In this document: in pieces, positions 1 through 6,271 of the stretch
Numbering within the stretch: position 1 is the first letter of the stretch
How the letters are laid out: each line of letters starts with the position of its first letter
Origin: Dehalococcoidia bacterium
GTDB taxonomy: Bacteria > Chloroflexota > Dehalococcoidia > CAUJGQ01
Reading direction: 5' to 3'
Assembly (NCBI GenBank): GCA_035310145.1
Contig: DATGEL010000069.1
Coordinates: 1 to 50,109, forward strand
DNA length: 50,109 nt
Program-made: the position numbers and the translations under genes
The notes under the pieces: model-generated
The model's input: the letters and a program-made list of their open reading frames with translations, nothing else
What the model was told of the DNA's origin: nothing
Databases searched by the model: none

Positions 1-126
1 CAGAACAACACGGGCGTCATCCTGCAGGGCCCGGCGCTGTGGAACACCGCCAGCCTGAGCCAGGCCAACGTCGCCTTCGCGGCCGGCACGCAGAACAACA
101 CCGGCGTGATCGTCCAGGGCCACTAA
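1..126 (+). CDS. Two-repeat curlin-like small protein, 3' part only
   Basis: The window opens inside this gene: 41 codons and a TAA remain. They correspond to residues 21-61 of the complete copy at 471-656, and the DNA is identical to that copy over the full overlap. The segment carries the end of repeat 1 (QNNTGVILQG) and all of repeat 2 (SQANVAF...QNNTGVIVQG). It is the first visible member of a family of small Asn/Gln/Gly/Val-rich proteins without signal peptides. The spacing of N, G and Q recalls curlin repeats, but that resemblance is my reading, not a demonstrated homology. Function unknown. Confidence 0.75.
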   Translation, partial: QNNTGVILQGPALWNTASLSQANVAFAAGTQNNTGVIVQGH

Positions 127-130
127 GTCC
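1..130. repeat. Exact 130-bp direct repeat, copy 1
   Basis: Bases 1-130 are identical to 531-660. The identity starts at or before the window edge, covers the 3' two thirds of the gene and stops four bases after the stop codon, where the flanks diverge. The offset is 530 bp. This implies a recent duplication or gene conversion within the small-protein array. Confidence 0.95.
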
Positions 131-161
131 GTTACGGCAACCGGCGACACACACGCGGATA

Positions 162-179
162 TGCGCCACGAACGGCGCA
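162..179 (+). promoter_or_regulatory. Leader hairpin upstream of repeat-protein gene
   Basis: TGCGCC and GGCGCA form a 6-bp stem around a 6-nt loop, followed by an A-rich spacer and a GGGGAGGG ribosome-binding site. The same arrangement (GCGCC-ACC-GGCGC, then an A-rich spacer and GGGGAGG) precedes the gene at 471. Conservation of the hairpin between two otherwise diverged leaders suggests a role in mRNA stability or translation control. That role is inference. Confidence 0.45.
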
Positions 180-205
180 CAAAGATACAGGGGAGGGAAA
201 ACACC

Positions 206-391
206 ATGGGCTTCAGCAACTACGCGACCCTGAGCCAGCTCAACGCCGCCGTCTTCGCGGGCGTGCAGAACAACACGGGTGTGATCGTGCAGGGCCCGGC
301 CCTGTTCAACACCGCGCACCTGAGCCAGGCCAACGTCGCCTTCGCGGCCGGCACGCAGAACAACACGGGTGTGATCGTCCAGGGCCACTAA
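206..391 (+). CDS. Two-repeat curlin-like small protein (61 aa)
   Basis: A 61-residue protein beginning MGFSNYATLSQLN. The ATG at 206 is chosen over an in-frame ATG at 161 because GGGGAGGG lies 8 nt before it and the sister gene at 471 starts at the same motif. It contains two repeats with an exact period of 30 residues: L9-S-Q-x-N pairs with L39, G-x-QNNTGVIVQ (19-29) with 49-59, and G30 with G60. There is no signal peptide, membrane segment or cysteine. Composition (N, Q, G, V, T, A) suits a beta-solenoid or self-assembling strand stack. Function is unknown; a fibre or surface-layer subunit, or a modified-peptide precursor, are possibilities. The neighbours at 1-126 and 471-656 are close paralogues. 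Confidence 0.8.
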   Translation: MGFSNYATLSQLNAAVFAGVQNNTGVIVQGPALFNTAHLSQANVAFAAGTQNNTGVIVQGH

Positions 392-429
392 GCCCGTTCG
401 ACGGCCAGCCGCACTCCACAAACGAATTC

Positions 430-442
430 GCGCCACCGGCGC
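430..442 (+). promoter_or_regulatory. Leader hairpin upstream of second repeat-protein gene
   Basis: GCGCC-ACC-GGCGC, a 5-bp stem with a 3-nt loop, ends 14 nt before a GGGGAGG ribosome-binding site at 457-463. It corresponds to the hairpin at 162-179 in the leader of the previous paralogue. Confidence 0.45.
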
Positions 443-470
443 ACAGTGAACAAACAGGGGAGGAATCACC

Positions 471-656
471 ATGGGTATCAGCAACTACGCGACCCTGAGC
501 CAGCTCAACCTCGCGGCCTTCGCCGGCGTGCAGAACAACACGGGCGTCATCCTGCAGGGCCCGGCGCTGTGGAACACCGCCAGCCTGAGCCAGGCCAACG
601 TCGCCTTCGCGGCCGGCACGCAGAACAACACCGGCGTGATCGTCCAGGGCCACTAA
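471..656 (+). CDS. Two-repeat curlin-like small protein (61 aa)
   Basis: Paralogue of the 206-391 product, 61 residues, with a perfect GGGGAGG ribosome-binding site 7 nt before the ATG. It has the same two 30-residue repeats. Differences from the sister copy fall mainly in repeat 1 (L14, A15-A16, I28) and in the inter-repeat linker (LWNTAS instead of LFNTAH). Repeat 2 is identical in protein across all three copies, which points to purifying selection or gene conversion. No export signal is visible. Function unknown. Confidence 0.8.
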   Translation: MGISNYATLSQLNLAAFAGVQNNTGVILQGPALWNTASLSQANVAFAAGTQNNTGVIVQGH

Positions 657-660
657 GTCC
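531..660. repeat. Exact 130-bp direct repeat, copy 2
   Basis: Identical to 1-130. Upstream of 531 the gene continues uniquely with respect to this window. Downstream, identity ends four bases past the TAA. Confidence 0.95.
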
Positions 661-673
661 ATCCCACGGCAGG

Positions 674-707
674 CGGCGGGCCGGAAGCTGAACCATCCGG
701 TCCGCCG
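674..707 (+). terminator. Hairpin after repeat-protein genes, possible terminator
   Basis: CGGCGGGCCGG (674-684) pairs with CCGGTCCGCCG (697-707), 11 bp with one G-T pair and a 12-nt loop. The downstream tail is not a real T tract, so intrinsic termination is uncertain. It could end the repeat-protein transcripts or act as an mRNA-processing stem. Confidence 0.4.
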
Positions 708-747
708 CGCCGTTCCCAATCAGATTTCACAGCGAGGAGGTGCGCCC

Positions 748-927
748 ATGCTGCGTTGCACGCTTTGTCACTTCGATTGTCCGTTGGACGACGTAGTCGT
801 CATGCGCGGCGATCGCGGCTGCATCTGCCTGGGCTGCTTCTCGCGCGAGACGGGAACGGCGCTGCGCATGCCGAAGCCGCTCCGGCGGCAGCTCCAGGCC
901 GCTCTGGCCGAACTCGACGCCGTCTAG
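748..927 (+). CDS. Small Cys-rich zinc-ribbon-like protein (59 aa)
   Basis: A 59-residue protein starting at an ATG 7 nt after GAGGAGG. Cysteines occur at 4, 7, 11, 25, 27 and 30, giving a C-x2-C-x3-C ... C-x-C-x2-C pattern, followed by a basic then helical tail (residues 40-59). CxxC pairs about 18-20 residues apart are typical of small zinc ribbons, so metal binding is likely. The two extra cysteines (11 and 25) are unusual. The gene lies between members of the repeat-protein family and shares their orientation, so it may regulate or assist them. No known family recognised. Confidence 0.7.
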   Translation: MLRCTLCHFDCPLDDVVVMRGDRGCICLGCFSRETGTALRMPKPLRRQLQAALAELDAV

Positions 928-982
928 AATCCAGTTCCGGGAGAATGCTTCTGCGAACTTAACCCCTTCAGGGAGGTGCACC

Positions 983-1129
983 ATGGGTCCAGTCGTCGTT
1001 CTGAACAACGTGGGCAGCCCGGTCATCGGTGTTGCCGTGGCCACCATCACGCAGCTCAACATCGCCGGCCTGTACGCGGGCTCGCAGTCGAACGCCGCGA
1101 TCGCGGTGCTCAACGGCATCCGCTTCTAA
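983..1129 (+). CDS. Short repeat-family protein (48 aa)
   Basis: A 48-residue protein with GGGAGG 6 nt before the ATG and the same MG start as its neighbours. The C-terminal half, TQLNIAGLYAGSQSN (residues 23-37), follows the family pattern [ST]-Q-L-N-x-A ... A-G-x-Q-x-N seen in the 61-residue proteins, with one extra residue. The first half is a Val/Gly/Ala-rich strand-like stretch (VVVLNNVGSPVIGVAVATI). It appears to be a single-repeat, diverged member of the family. No cysteines and no signal peptide. Function unknown. Confidence 0.65.
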   Translation: MGPVVVLNNVGSPVIGVAVATITQLNIAGLYAGSQSNAAIAVLNGIRF

Positions 1130-1132
1130 GAC

Positions 1133-1205
1133 ATGGTTCCAAAACCCGCTGGTCGGTGAACGGGGTGAATGCACACCGTGGGCCGGATGCGGGTTTTGGA
1201 ACCAT
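1133..1205. repeat. 17-bp perfect inverted repeat, 39-nt spacer
   Basis: ATGGTTCCAAAACCCGC at 1133-1149 is the exact reverse complement of 1189-1205. The arms begin four bases after the stop of the preceding gene and end 85 nt before the next start. No T tract follows, so it is not a classical terminator. It could be a small non-autonomous mobile element or a processing hairpin. Only one copy is in this window. Confidence 0.7.
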
Positions 1206-1289
1206 CTGCAAAGACCGCTCGCAACGAAGGTCCCGCCCGCCGCGCCCCGATGTCGGGCGCCGGCGGGCGGGGCGCGCAGGAGGCCGATC

Positions 1290-1715
1290 ATGCGTCGCAC
1301 GCGCACCCTTGTGGCGGGGCTCGCCACACTGCTGCTCGGATTGGGCGCGCTCGCCTGCACGCCGGCACGGGCCGACATGGATCCGGGCGCCCAGGCGTAC
1401 TATGTCGTGGTGCTGCCGGCGGACGCGGGCAGCGGCAACAGCAGCAACACTATGCAGATCGTCCAGGTCAACGGCGACAGCAACACGCAGGTGCAGATCA
1501 ACGGCGGCACGGCGACCGTGGGCTGCACGCGCTACAGTAGCTACGACGACGCCAGCGCGGCGGCGAGCCTCGCGCACGCCGACGCCAACTGGAGCGTCGT
1601 GCTGGCGCCGGACGCGCTGCACGCCGTGCTGGCGGCGAGCGGCGTCTCGCCGGACGTGGCCAGCTGGATGCCCGCCCTCGCCGACGCGGACATCTGCACC
1701 CCGGACGCGGGCTAA
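1290..1715 (+). CDS. Exported protein with Asn/Gln-rich strand segment (141 aa)
   Basis: A 141-residue protein. The ATG at 1290 is preceded by CAGGAGG and opens a clear signal peptide (MRRTRTL, hydrophobic core, cleavage expected after ARA near residue 29). The open frame continues upstream, but only this start gives the export signal. Residues about 50-75 read NTMQIVQVNGDSNTQVQING, where Q, N and T alternate as in curlin repeats (Q-x-N-G-x-x-N-x-x-x-Q). The second half has a two-cysteine pattern (GCTRYSS and DICTPDAG) that could form a disulfide around an alpha/beta domain. It may be the exported partner of the surrounding repeat proteins. Function unknown. Confidence 0.7.
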   Translation: MRRTRTLVAGLATLLLGLGALACTPARADMDPGAQAYYVVVLPADAGSGNSSNTMQIVQVNGDSNTQVQINGGTATVGCTRYSSYDDASAAASLAHADANWSVVLAPDALHAVLAASGVSPDVASWMPALADADICTPDAG

Positions 1716-1738
1716 GCGACGCTCGCAGGAGCTGCGCA

Positions 1739-2113
1739 ATGAGCTTCTCATCGTCGGGAAGTGACTGGCTGGAGCAGATCCTGCGCCAGGCGCAGGCGGC
1801 CGCTTCAGGCGTCGCCGCCGGCGGACCGGGCATCTCGCTCTCGCTCTCGCTCTCCGGCAACCGCCGCGTCACGGCGCGGGTGCGCGTCAGTGACGCGGCG
1901 GGGCGGGGACAGGCCGGTGTGCACGTGGATGGGCAGATTCGCATCGACGCTTCCGGCGTGGTCCGCTCGCTCCGCTTTCCGCCGACCGATGCGGCCGGCT
2001 GGACGGAAGTGAGCGCCGAGCTGGCGGGCGAGGCGGGCAGCCGCTGCACCTGCACGGTGGCAGTACGAGCCGGCGGCAGCGTGATGCAGGCGCGGCAAAC
2101 GCTCGTCTGCTGA
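1739..2113 (+). CDS. Unknown protein with probable Ig-like beta-sandwich (124 aa)
   Basis: The ATG at 1739 follows the previous stop by 23 nt, with GCAGGAG upstream, so the two genes are probably cotranscribed. Residues 1-30 are Gly/Ala-rich. Residues 31-120 alternate as beta strands with the pattern V-x-V-x-D-x-x-G-x-x-x-x-G-V-x-V and later a TDAAGW turn, as in bacterial Ig-like or carboxypeptidase-regulatory-like sandwiches. Cysteines sit at CTCT (near 102-104) and at the C-terminus. There is no signal peptide or membrane segment in the chosen frame. Fold assignment is weak and function unknown. The next 225 nt hold no gene I can support. Confidence 0.6.
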   Translation: MSFSSSGSDWLEQILRQAQAAASGVAAGGPGISLSLSLSGNRRVTARVRVSDAAGRGQAGVHVDGQIRIDASGVVRSLRFPPTDAAGWTEVSAELAGEAGSRCTCTVAVRAGGSVMQARQTLVC

Positions 2114-2338
2114 CCCGCCGGCGGCCCCGATCCACGCCTGGCGGTCGCCGAAGTGTGGCCCGCCGCACACGCGCGTCGTGAAGGCGCTCACCGCTTCGCG
2201 CGCCTCTTGGCCGCCTTCTGCGGTCGTGATCGTCATCGGTCGGGCATCGGGCAGCGCACAGCGCCGTCCCGCGCCCACGGTTGATACTGTCATCACAGGG
2301 GACAGCGGCCGCGAGCCGCGGCCGAAGAGGAGGCAACG

Positions 2339-2578
2339 ATGACGATCAATGTGACGGGCAACAACGACACGGTGATCATCCTGAACCAGACGAACATCGC
2401 CTTCGGGTCGGTGGGCAGCCAGAGCAACACGGCGTTCATCGGGACCGGTGCGCTGGGCGGCGTTGCGGCCCCCAACCTGAACCCGGCGGCCTACGGTGTG
2501 GCCGCTCAGCCGCCGTCGATCGTGCCCCAGCCGCAGGTGTGGAACCCCTTCGGCAGCGGCGTGGTGCTGATGCACTAA
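2339..2578 (+). CDS. Repeat-family protein with proline-rich tail (79 aa)
   Basis: A 79-residue protein with AGAGGAGG 5 nt before the ATG. The N-terminal half has two strand-like segments, GNNDTVIILNQTN (7-19) and IAFGSVGSQSNTAFIGTGAL (20-39), matching the family pattern N-x-A ... G-x-Q-x-N-T. The C-terminal half is Pro/Ala/Gly-rich (QPPSIVPQPQVWNPF). It is the most distant member of the local family and the last before a strong terminator. No signal peptide, no cysteine. Function unknown. Confidence 0.7.
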   Translation: MTINVTGNNDTVIILNQTNIAFGSVGSQSNTAFIGTGALGGVAAPNLNPAAYGVAAQPPSIVPQPQVWNPFGSGVVLMH

Positions 2579-2600
2579 GCCGCGGTGCGGAAGCAAACGA

Positions 2601-2630
2601 CGGCCCGCACCGCGATCGTGGTGCGGGCCG
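2601..2630 (+). terminator. Terminator after small-protein array
   Basis: CGGCCCGCACC pairs perfectly with GGTGCGGGCCG (11 bp, 8-nt loop), 23 nt after the stop of the 79-residue protein, followed by CTTGTGTGT. The stem is strong and the T tail modest. Confidence 0.7.
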
Positions 2631-2764
2631 CTTGTGTGTCTCCACGCAACGCACAGCGCGCGAGTCGGCAGGGCACCGGCGACCGGTGCACGAATCCGCG
2701 GTAAGCTATCGTTTGCGTGGGTGTGAGGCGATCTGTCTTGGCCCATCTCTTCGCGATCCCGACC

Positions 2765-4297
2765 ATGCGACGAAACGCCGGCAGCGGGCGCCCGTTCGGC
2801 GGACGCCTGCTGCCGGCGCTCCTGCTCGCCCTCTGTGCGCTGCTGGGGCCGGCCCGCGCCGCCCGCGGCGCCCAGGCGGCAGCGGGCACGCCGGTGACGT
2901 ACAGCGCCGGTTGGAACCTGGTGGCGCTGCCTTCCGGGACCGTCCTGCCGGCGAGCGTCGGTCCTGCCTACTCGCTTACGGCAGACGGCAACGCCTACGA
3001 GCAGGTGGCGAACGGCGGCGCCGTCGGCGGTCGGGCGCTTTGGATCTTCTTCCCGCAGGACACGACGCTGACGCTTGACCGCAGCGCCGCAGAGACGAGC
3101 CGCACCGTGGCGCCGCCCGGCCAGCACGCGCTGGTCGGCAACCCGAGCAGCGACGCCACGCTCGACATCAGCGGCGCCGACGCCGCGTACAGCTTCGATC
3201 CGCAGCAGGGCTGGGAGGCCGTGACCTCGCTGGAGCCGGGCCGCGGCGCACTGGTGCAGGTCGGCGCGGCGGGCAGCGTGACGCTTGGCAAAGTGACGGG
3301 CGATGCGCTTGATGCGACGCTGAACCAGCTCCAGAACACGCTGAGCGACGCGCCCACCGACCGTGACGCCGTCGAAGGCGTGGCGCGCGTGGCGGGCGAA
3401 TTGCTGCGCAGCCGCCAGTACGCACGCGTGCAGGCGCTGCTCGACGACATGCGCCGGACACAAGAGGAGGGGCTGCGCCGCACCGGCAGCGCCCCACTGC
3501 CGGCGCTTTCCGCGAACGAGCAGCGCGCCGTCGTTACCGTGCGAGAGAACGTGGCCGCGGCGCGCGATGCCACAGACGCCGGCTCGGTGGCGGCGGCCGA
3601 CGCCGCGATCGAGCAGGCTCGAACGGCGGCGCAGGCGGCCAGCGATGAAGCGGTCGCCGTGGCCCGCGGCGGCGATGCCGCGCCGGCGTCGCTGAGCTGG
3701 GAGGCCGCCGGCCAGTCCGCACCGAATACCGGTCTCGCGGCCGCGGGCGCCTTGCTGCGCGGCACCTTGCTGCTGACCGGCCTGGGTACACCGCCGTCGG
3801 ATATGGTCTGGACGCTCGTGAGCACGCTCAGCAGCGGCGGCGCCTGCCAGGTCACGCCGGCCGCGTTCACCCTGGACGGCGAAGAGCAGCGCATGCTTGC
3901 GCTGGTCAACCAGTTGCGCGCGGCGCACGGCCTGGCGCCGCTGCAGCTCTCCGCGAACCTCGAACGCACCGCGGCCTGGAAGGCGCACGACATGGTCACG
4001 CGGCAGTCGTACGGGCACGAGGACGGCTTCGGCTCGCTGGTCGCCCGCTTCGACGCCTGCGGCTATCCGGCCGGAGAGGCGGCGATCGCCGAGAATCTCA
4101 ACGGCGGCCAGCCCGGCGCCGACGCGGTCTTCGCCGACTGGCAGAGCGACTCCAGCCATCTCGGCAACCTGCTCGGGCCGGACTACGTCGTCGCCGGCAT
4201 CAAGCGCGCCCCGGCCGCGTCCAACGGCGGCACCTATAGCTGGGTTTGGGTGATGGAGTTCGGCAGCGCCGTGGACACGCTGCTGCCGAACCCCTGA
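2765..4297 (+). CDS. Secreted CAP/SCP-domain protein with N-terminal beta domain
   Basis: 510 residues from the ATG at 2765, chosen because it opens a signal peptide (MRRNAG, hydrophobic LLPALLLALCALLG, ARA near residue 30). A GTG at 2717 would add 16 residues. Residues about 35-150 form a beta-rich domain opening with YSAGWNLVALP, a motif I associate with secreted proteins. Residues about 160-300 are Ala-rich helical and may form a stalk or coiled coil. The C-terminal 140 residues match the CAP (SCP/PR-1, YkwD-like) superfamily: LVNQLRAAHGLAPLQLS, the HDM and YGHEDG stretch, and AENLNGG. The CAP domain is usually extracellular, and its activity in bacteria is poorly defined. Cell-surface or secreted role inferred. 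Confidence 0.8.
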   Translation: MRRNAGSGRPFGGRLLPALLLALCALLGPARAARGAQAAAGTPVTYSAGWNLVALPSGTVLPASVGPAYSLTADGNAYEQVANGGAVGGRALWIFFPQDTTLTLDRSAAETSRTVAPPGQHALVGNPSSDATLDISGADAAYSFDPQQGWEAVTSLEPGRGALVQVGAAGSVTLGKVTGDALDATLNQLQNTLSDAPTDRDAVEGVARVAGELLRSRQYARVQALLDDMRRTQEEGLRRTGSAPLPALSANEQRAVVTVRENVAAARDATDAGSVAAADAAIEQARTAAQAASDEAVAVARGGDAAPASLSWEAAGQSAPNTGLAAAGALLRGTLLLTGLGTPPSDMVWTLVSTLSSGGACQVTPAAFTLDGEEQRMLALVNQLRAAHGLAPLQLSANLERTAAWKAHDMVTRQSYGHEDGFGSLVARFDACGYPAGEAAIAENLNGGQPGADAVFADWQSDSSHLGNLLGPDYVVAGIKRAPAASNGGTYSWVWVMEFGSAVDTLLPNP

Positions 4298-4350
4298 TCG
4301 CCGCCCCTCGTTCCCCTCGTAGCGGCACCACCCTCCGTGTGGCGTCGCGC

Positions 4351-4379
4351 TGGACGCAACGCGGAGCGCGTCGTACGGT
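4351..4379 (+). promoter_or_regulatory. Probable sigma-70-type promoter
   Basis: TGGACG (4351-4356), a 17-bp spacer, then TACGGT (4374-4379) and an A-rich start region. It lies 68 nt before the ATG of the Rieske-fusion gene and may drive that gene and the CoA-transferase pair. Confidence 0.5.
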
Positions 4380-4446
4380 AAAAATCGGCGCCGAGAAGGC
4401 GCCGGCGCGTCGGCCGGTCCGGCGGGCGCGAGGGGAGGTTTCGCGC

Positions 4447-5556
4447 ATGCCAGCGGTGCTCGCCATCACGCCGGAGGAGCGGCCGGTCTTCGCGTTCATC
4501 GCGGCGCGCAGTATTCCCATCTGCGCGAAGGGCACGCGGGAGCAGCAGGAGGTCGCGGAGCGGCTGGTCTACATCTCCCGCGCCCTGGACGACGCGCCCC
4601 CCGGCCCCGGCGAGATCGAGCTGTTTGTCGAGGACATCTACCACCTGGGCGTGCGCATCTTCGCCTACAGCGTCGACGTCGAAGAGTTCTGGCACGATCG
4701 CCTCGCCGAGGCGCGCGGCCAGGCCCCGATCGAGCCGGTCGACCCCAACGTGGAGCTGGCGATCCGCCGCTATCTGCCCCAGGCCGAGCAGAGCCCGCAG
4801 AGCTGGAGCTTCCGCCAGGTAGACGGCGCCTTCGTCGATCTCGGCTTCAAGTTCGACCGCCTGCTCGATGCGGAGGCGCCGCAGGTGCGCGGCCTCTACA
4901 ACAAGGAGCGCACCACGATCTCGAACACGGCCCGCGAGCGGCGCGAGAAGAACGCGATCAAGCGCGGCGTCGTCTCGCCGCTCGACGCCGCGACGCCGCC
5001 GGCCCTGCCGGCGCCCGACGGGGCCGCGCAGGCGGCGGAGGCCACTGCCGGCCACGCGGACGAGGATGCCGAGCCGGCCTGGCCGCGTCCCGTTGGTAAT
5101 GCCGCCGCCCGGCCCCAGCCGAGCGCCGCGCTCTCCACGATCAGCCGTGCGACCTTTCCCGACGCCTACGGCTGGGGCGTCGATGTCGCGACCGGGGTAA
5201 GCGCGGACACGCTGGCGCCGGACAAGCCGCGCAAGGTCAACGTCGGCGGCGTAGAGATGATGCTCGTGAACACGGAGGGGGTGGTCTGCGCCGCGGCCCG
5301 CACCTGCCCGCACCGTGGTTGGGACTTGACGCGCGGCACGGTCGAGAATGGCCTGCTCACCTGCAGCTTGCACGGGGCCCAGTTTGAGGTCTGCTCCGGC
5401 AAGGTCGTGCGCGAGCCGTACGACCCGGCCTTCAACAAAGAGAACACGCTGATGGGCAGCGTGATGGGCGCCCTCGATCCGAAGCACACGACGGACCCGA
5501 TCGCCACCTATCCGACCACGGTGGCCGCAGACGGTGAGGTCCACGTTCACATCTAG
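4447..5556 (+). CDS. Rieske [2Fe-2S] protein with unknown N-terminal domain
   Basis: 369 residues; the ATG at 4447 has GGGGAGG 8 nt upstream. The last 130 residues are a Rieske-type domain: C287-P-H289-R-G ... C306-S-L-H309-G-A-Q-F, the ferredoxin or dioxygenase-type ligand set, without the extra disulfide cysteines of bc1 Rieske proteins. It should therefore be a soluble electron carrier or an oxygenase component. Residues 1-165 form an unrecognised, mostly helical domain (FIAARSIPICAKGT, then many acidic residues). Residues 185-240 are a Pro/Ala-rich linker. No catalytic mononuclear-iron domain is seen. It sits 28 nt before a CoA-transferase pair. Partner and substrate unknown. Confidence 0.8.
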   Translation: MPAVLAITPEERPVFAFIAARSIPICAKGTREQQEVAERLVYISRALDDAPPGPGEIELFVEDIYHLGVRIFAYSVDVEEFWHDRLAEARGQAPIEPVDPNVELAIRRYLPQAEQSPQSWSFRQVDGAFVDLGFKFDRLLDAEAPQVRGLYNKERTTISNTARERREKNAIKRGVVSPLDAATPPALPAPDGAAQAAEATAGHADEDAEPAWPRPVGNAAARPQPSAALSTISRATFPDAYGWGVDVATGVSADTLAPDKPRKVNVGGVEMMLVNTEGVVCAAARTCPHRGWDLTRGTVENGLLTCSLHGAQFEVCSGKVVREPYDPAFNKENTLMGSVMGALDPKHTTDPIATYPTTVAADGEVHVHI

Positions 5557-5584
5557 GTCACGGTAAGTCACTGCGGATGCCGCG

Positions 5585-6271
5585 ATGAACAAGCTGGTCG
5601 CCAGCGCCGAGGAGGCGGTCTCCGACATTGCCGACGGCGCCACGGTGATGCTGGGCGGCTTCGTGGGCGTGGGCGCGGCCTGGGACCTGATCCACGCCCT
5701 CGCGCGGCACGGCGCGCGCAACCTTACCTGCATCCAGACGGCGACGCGCATCGAGATGGCGCCGCTGATCGAGGCCGGTCTGGTCGGCAAAGTGATCACC
5801 TCGTTCCCCGCCTACGCCTCCGCCGATCGGATCTCACCCTTCGAGGAGCAGTACAAGCGCGGCCAGATCGAGCTGGAGCTGGTGCCGCAGGGCACGCTGG
5901 CCGAGCGCATGCGCGCCGCCGGCGCCGGCATTCCCGCCTTTTACACGGCCACCGGCGTGGGCACGCTGATTGCCGAGGGGAAGCCAACGGCCTGGTTCGA
6001 CGGCCGCGAGTATCTGCTCGAACGCTGGCTGCCGGCCGACTTCGCGCTGGTCGGCGCCTTGCGGGCGGATCGCTTCGGCAACCTCGTCTACCGGCGCAGC
6101 GGGCGCAATTTCAACCACGCCATGGCCGCCGCCGCGCGGATCACCATCGCCGAGGTGCGGGAGATCGTCGAGCCGGGGCAGATCGAACCCGACGCCGTGC
6201 ATACGCCGGCGGTCTACGTGCAGCGCGTCGTGCTGAGCAGCGGCGCCGGGCAGAACGGCGCCGGCCGGTGA
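5585..6271 (+). CDS. CoA-transferase family I, subunit A
   Basis: 228 residues. It resembles the alpha subunit of 3-oxoacid and related CoA-transferases: an N-terminal DGATVMLGGFVGVGAAWDLI glycine loop, then IPAFYTATGVGT and a C-terminal RRSGRNFNHAMAAAARITIAEV segment. The enzyme would move CoA between an acyl-CoA and a free acid. The exact substrate (acetoacetyl, oxoadipyl, glutaconyl or other) cannot be read from sequence. It overlaps its subunit-B gene by four bases, so the two are translationally coupled. Confidence 0.88.
   Translation: MNKLVASAEEAVSDIADGATVMLGGFVGVGAAWDLIHALARHGARNLTCIQTATRIEMAPLIEAGLVGKVITSFPAYASADRISPFEEQYKRGQIELELVPQGTLAERMRAAGAGIPAFYTATGVGTLIAEGKPTAWFDGREYLLERWLPADFALVGALRADRFGNLVYRRSGRNFNHAMAAAARITIAEVREIVEPGQIEPDAVHTPAVYVQRVVLSSGAGQNGAGR

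Noticed and set aside
1-656. Bacteriocin or lanthipeptide precursor array
   Set aside because: No cysteines in the repeat proteins and no modification, protease or dedicated transporter gene nearby; left only as an alternative because sequence before base 1 is unseen.
2717-2764. GTG at 2717 as the start of the CAP-domain protein
   Set aside because: It would place 16 extra residues ahead of a signal peptide that begins naturally at the ATG at 2765.
1805-4159. A 784-codon open frame on the minus strand opposite the small genes and the CAP protein
   Set aside because: No domain or start signal, and it crosses a clear terminator and several plus-strand genes with good ribosome-binding sites.
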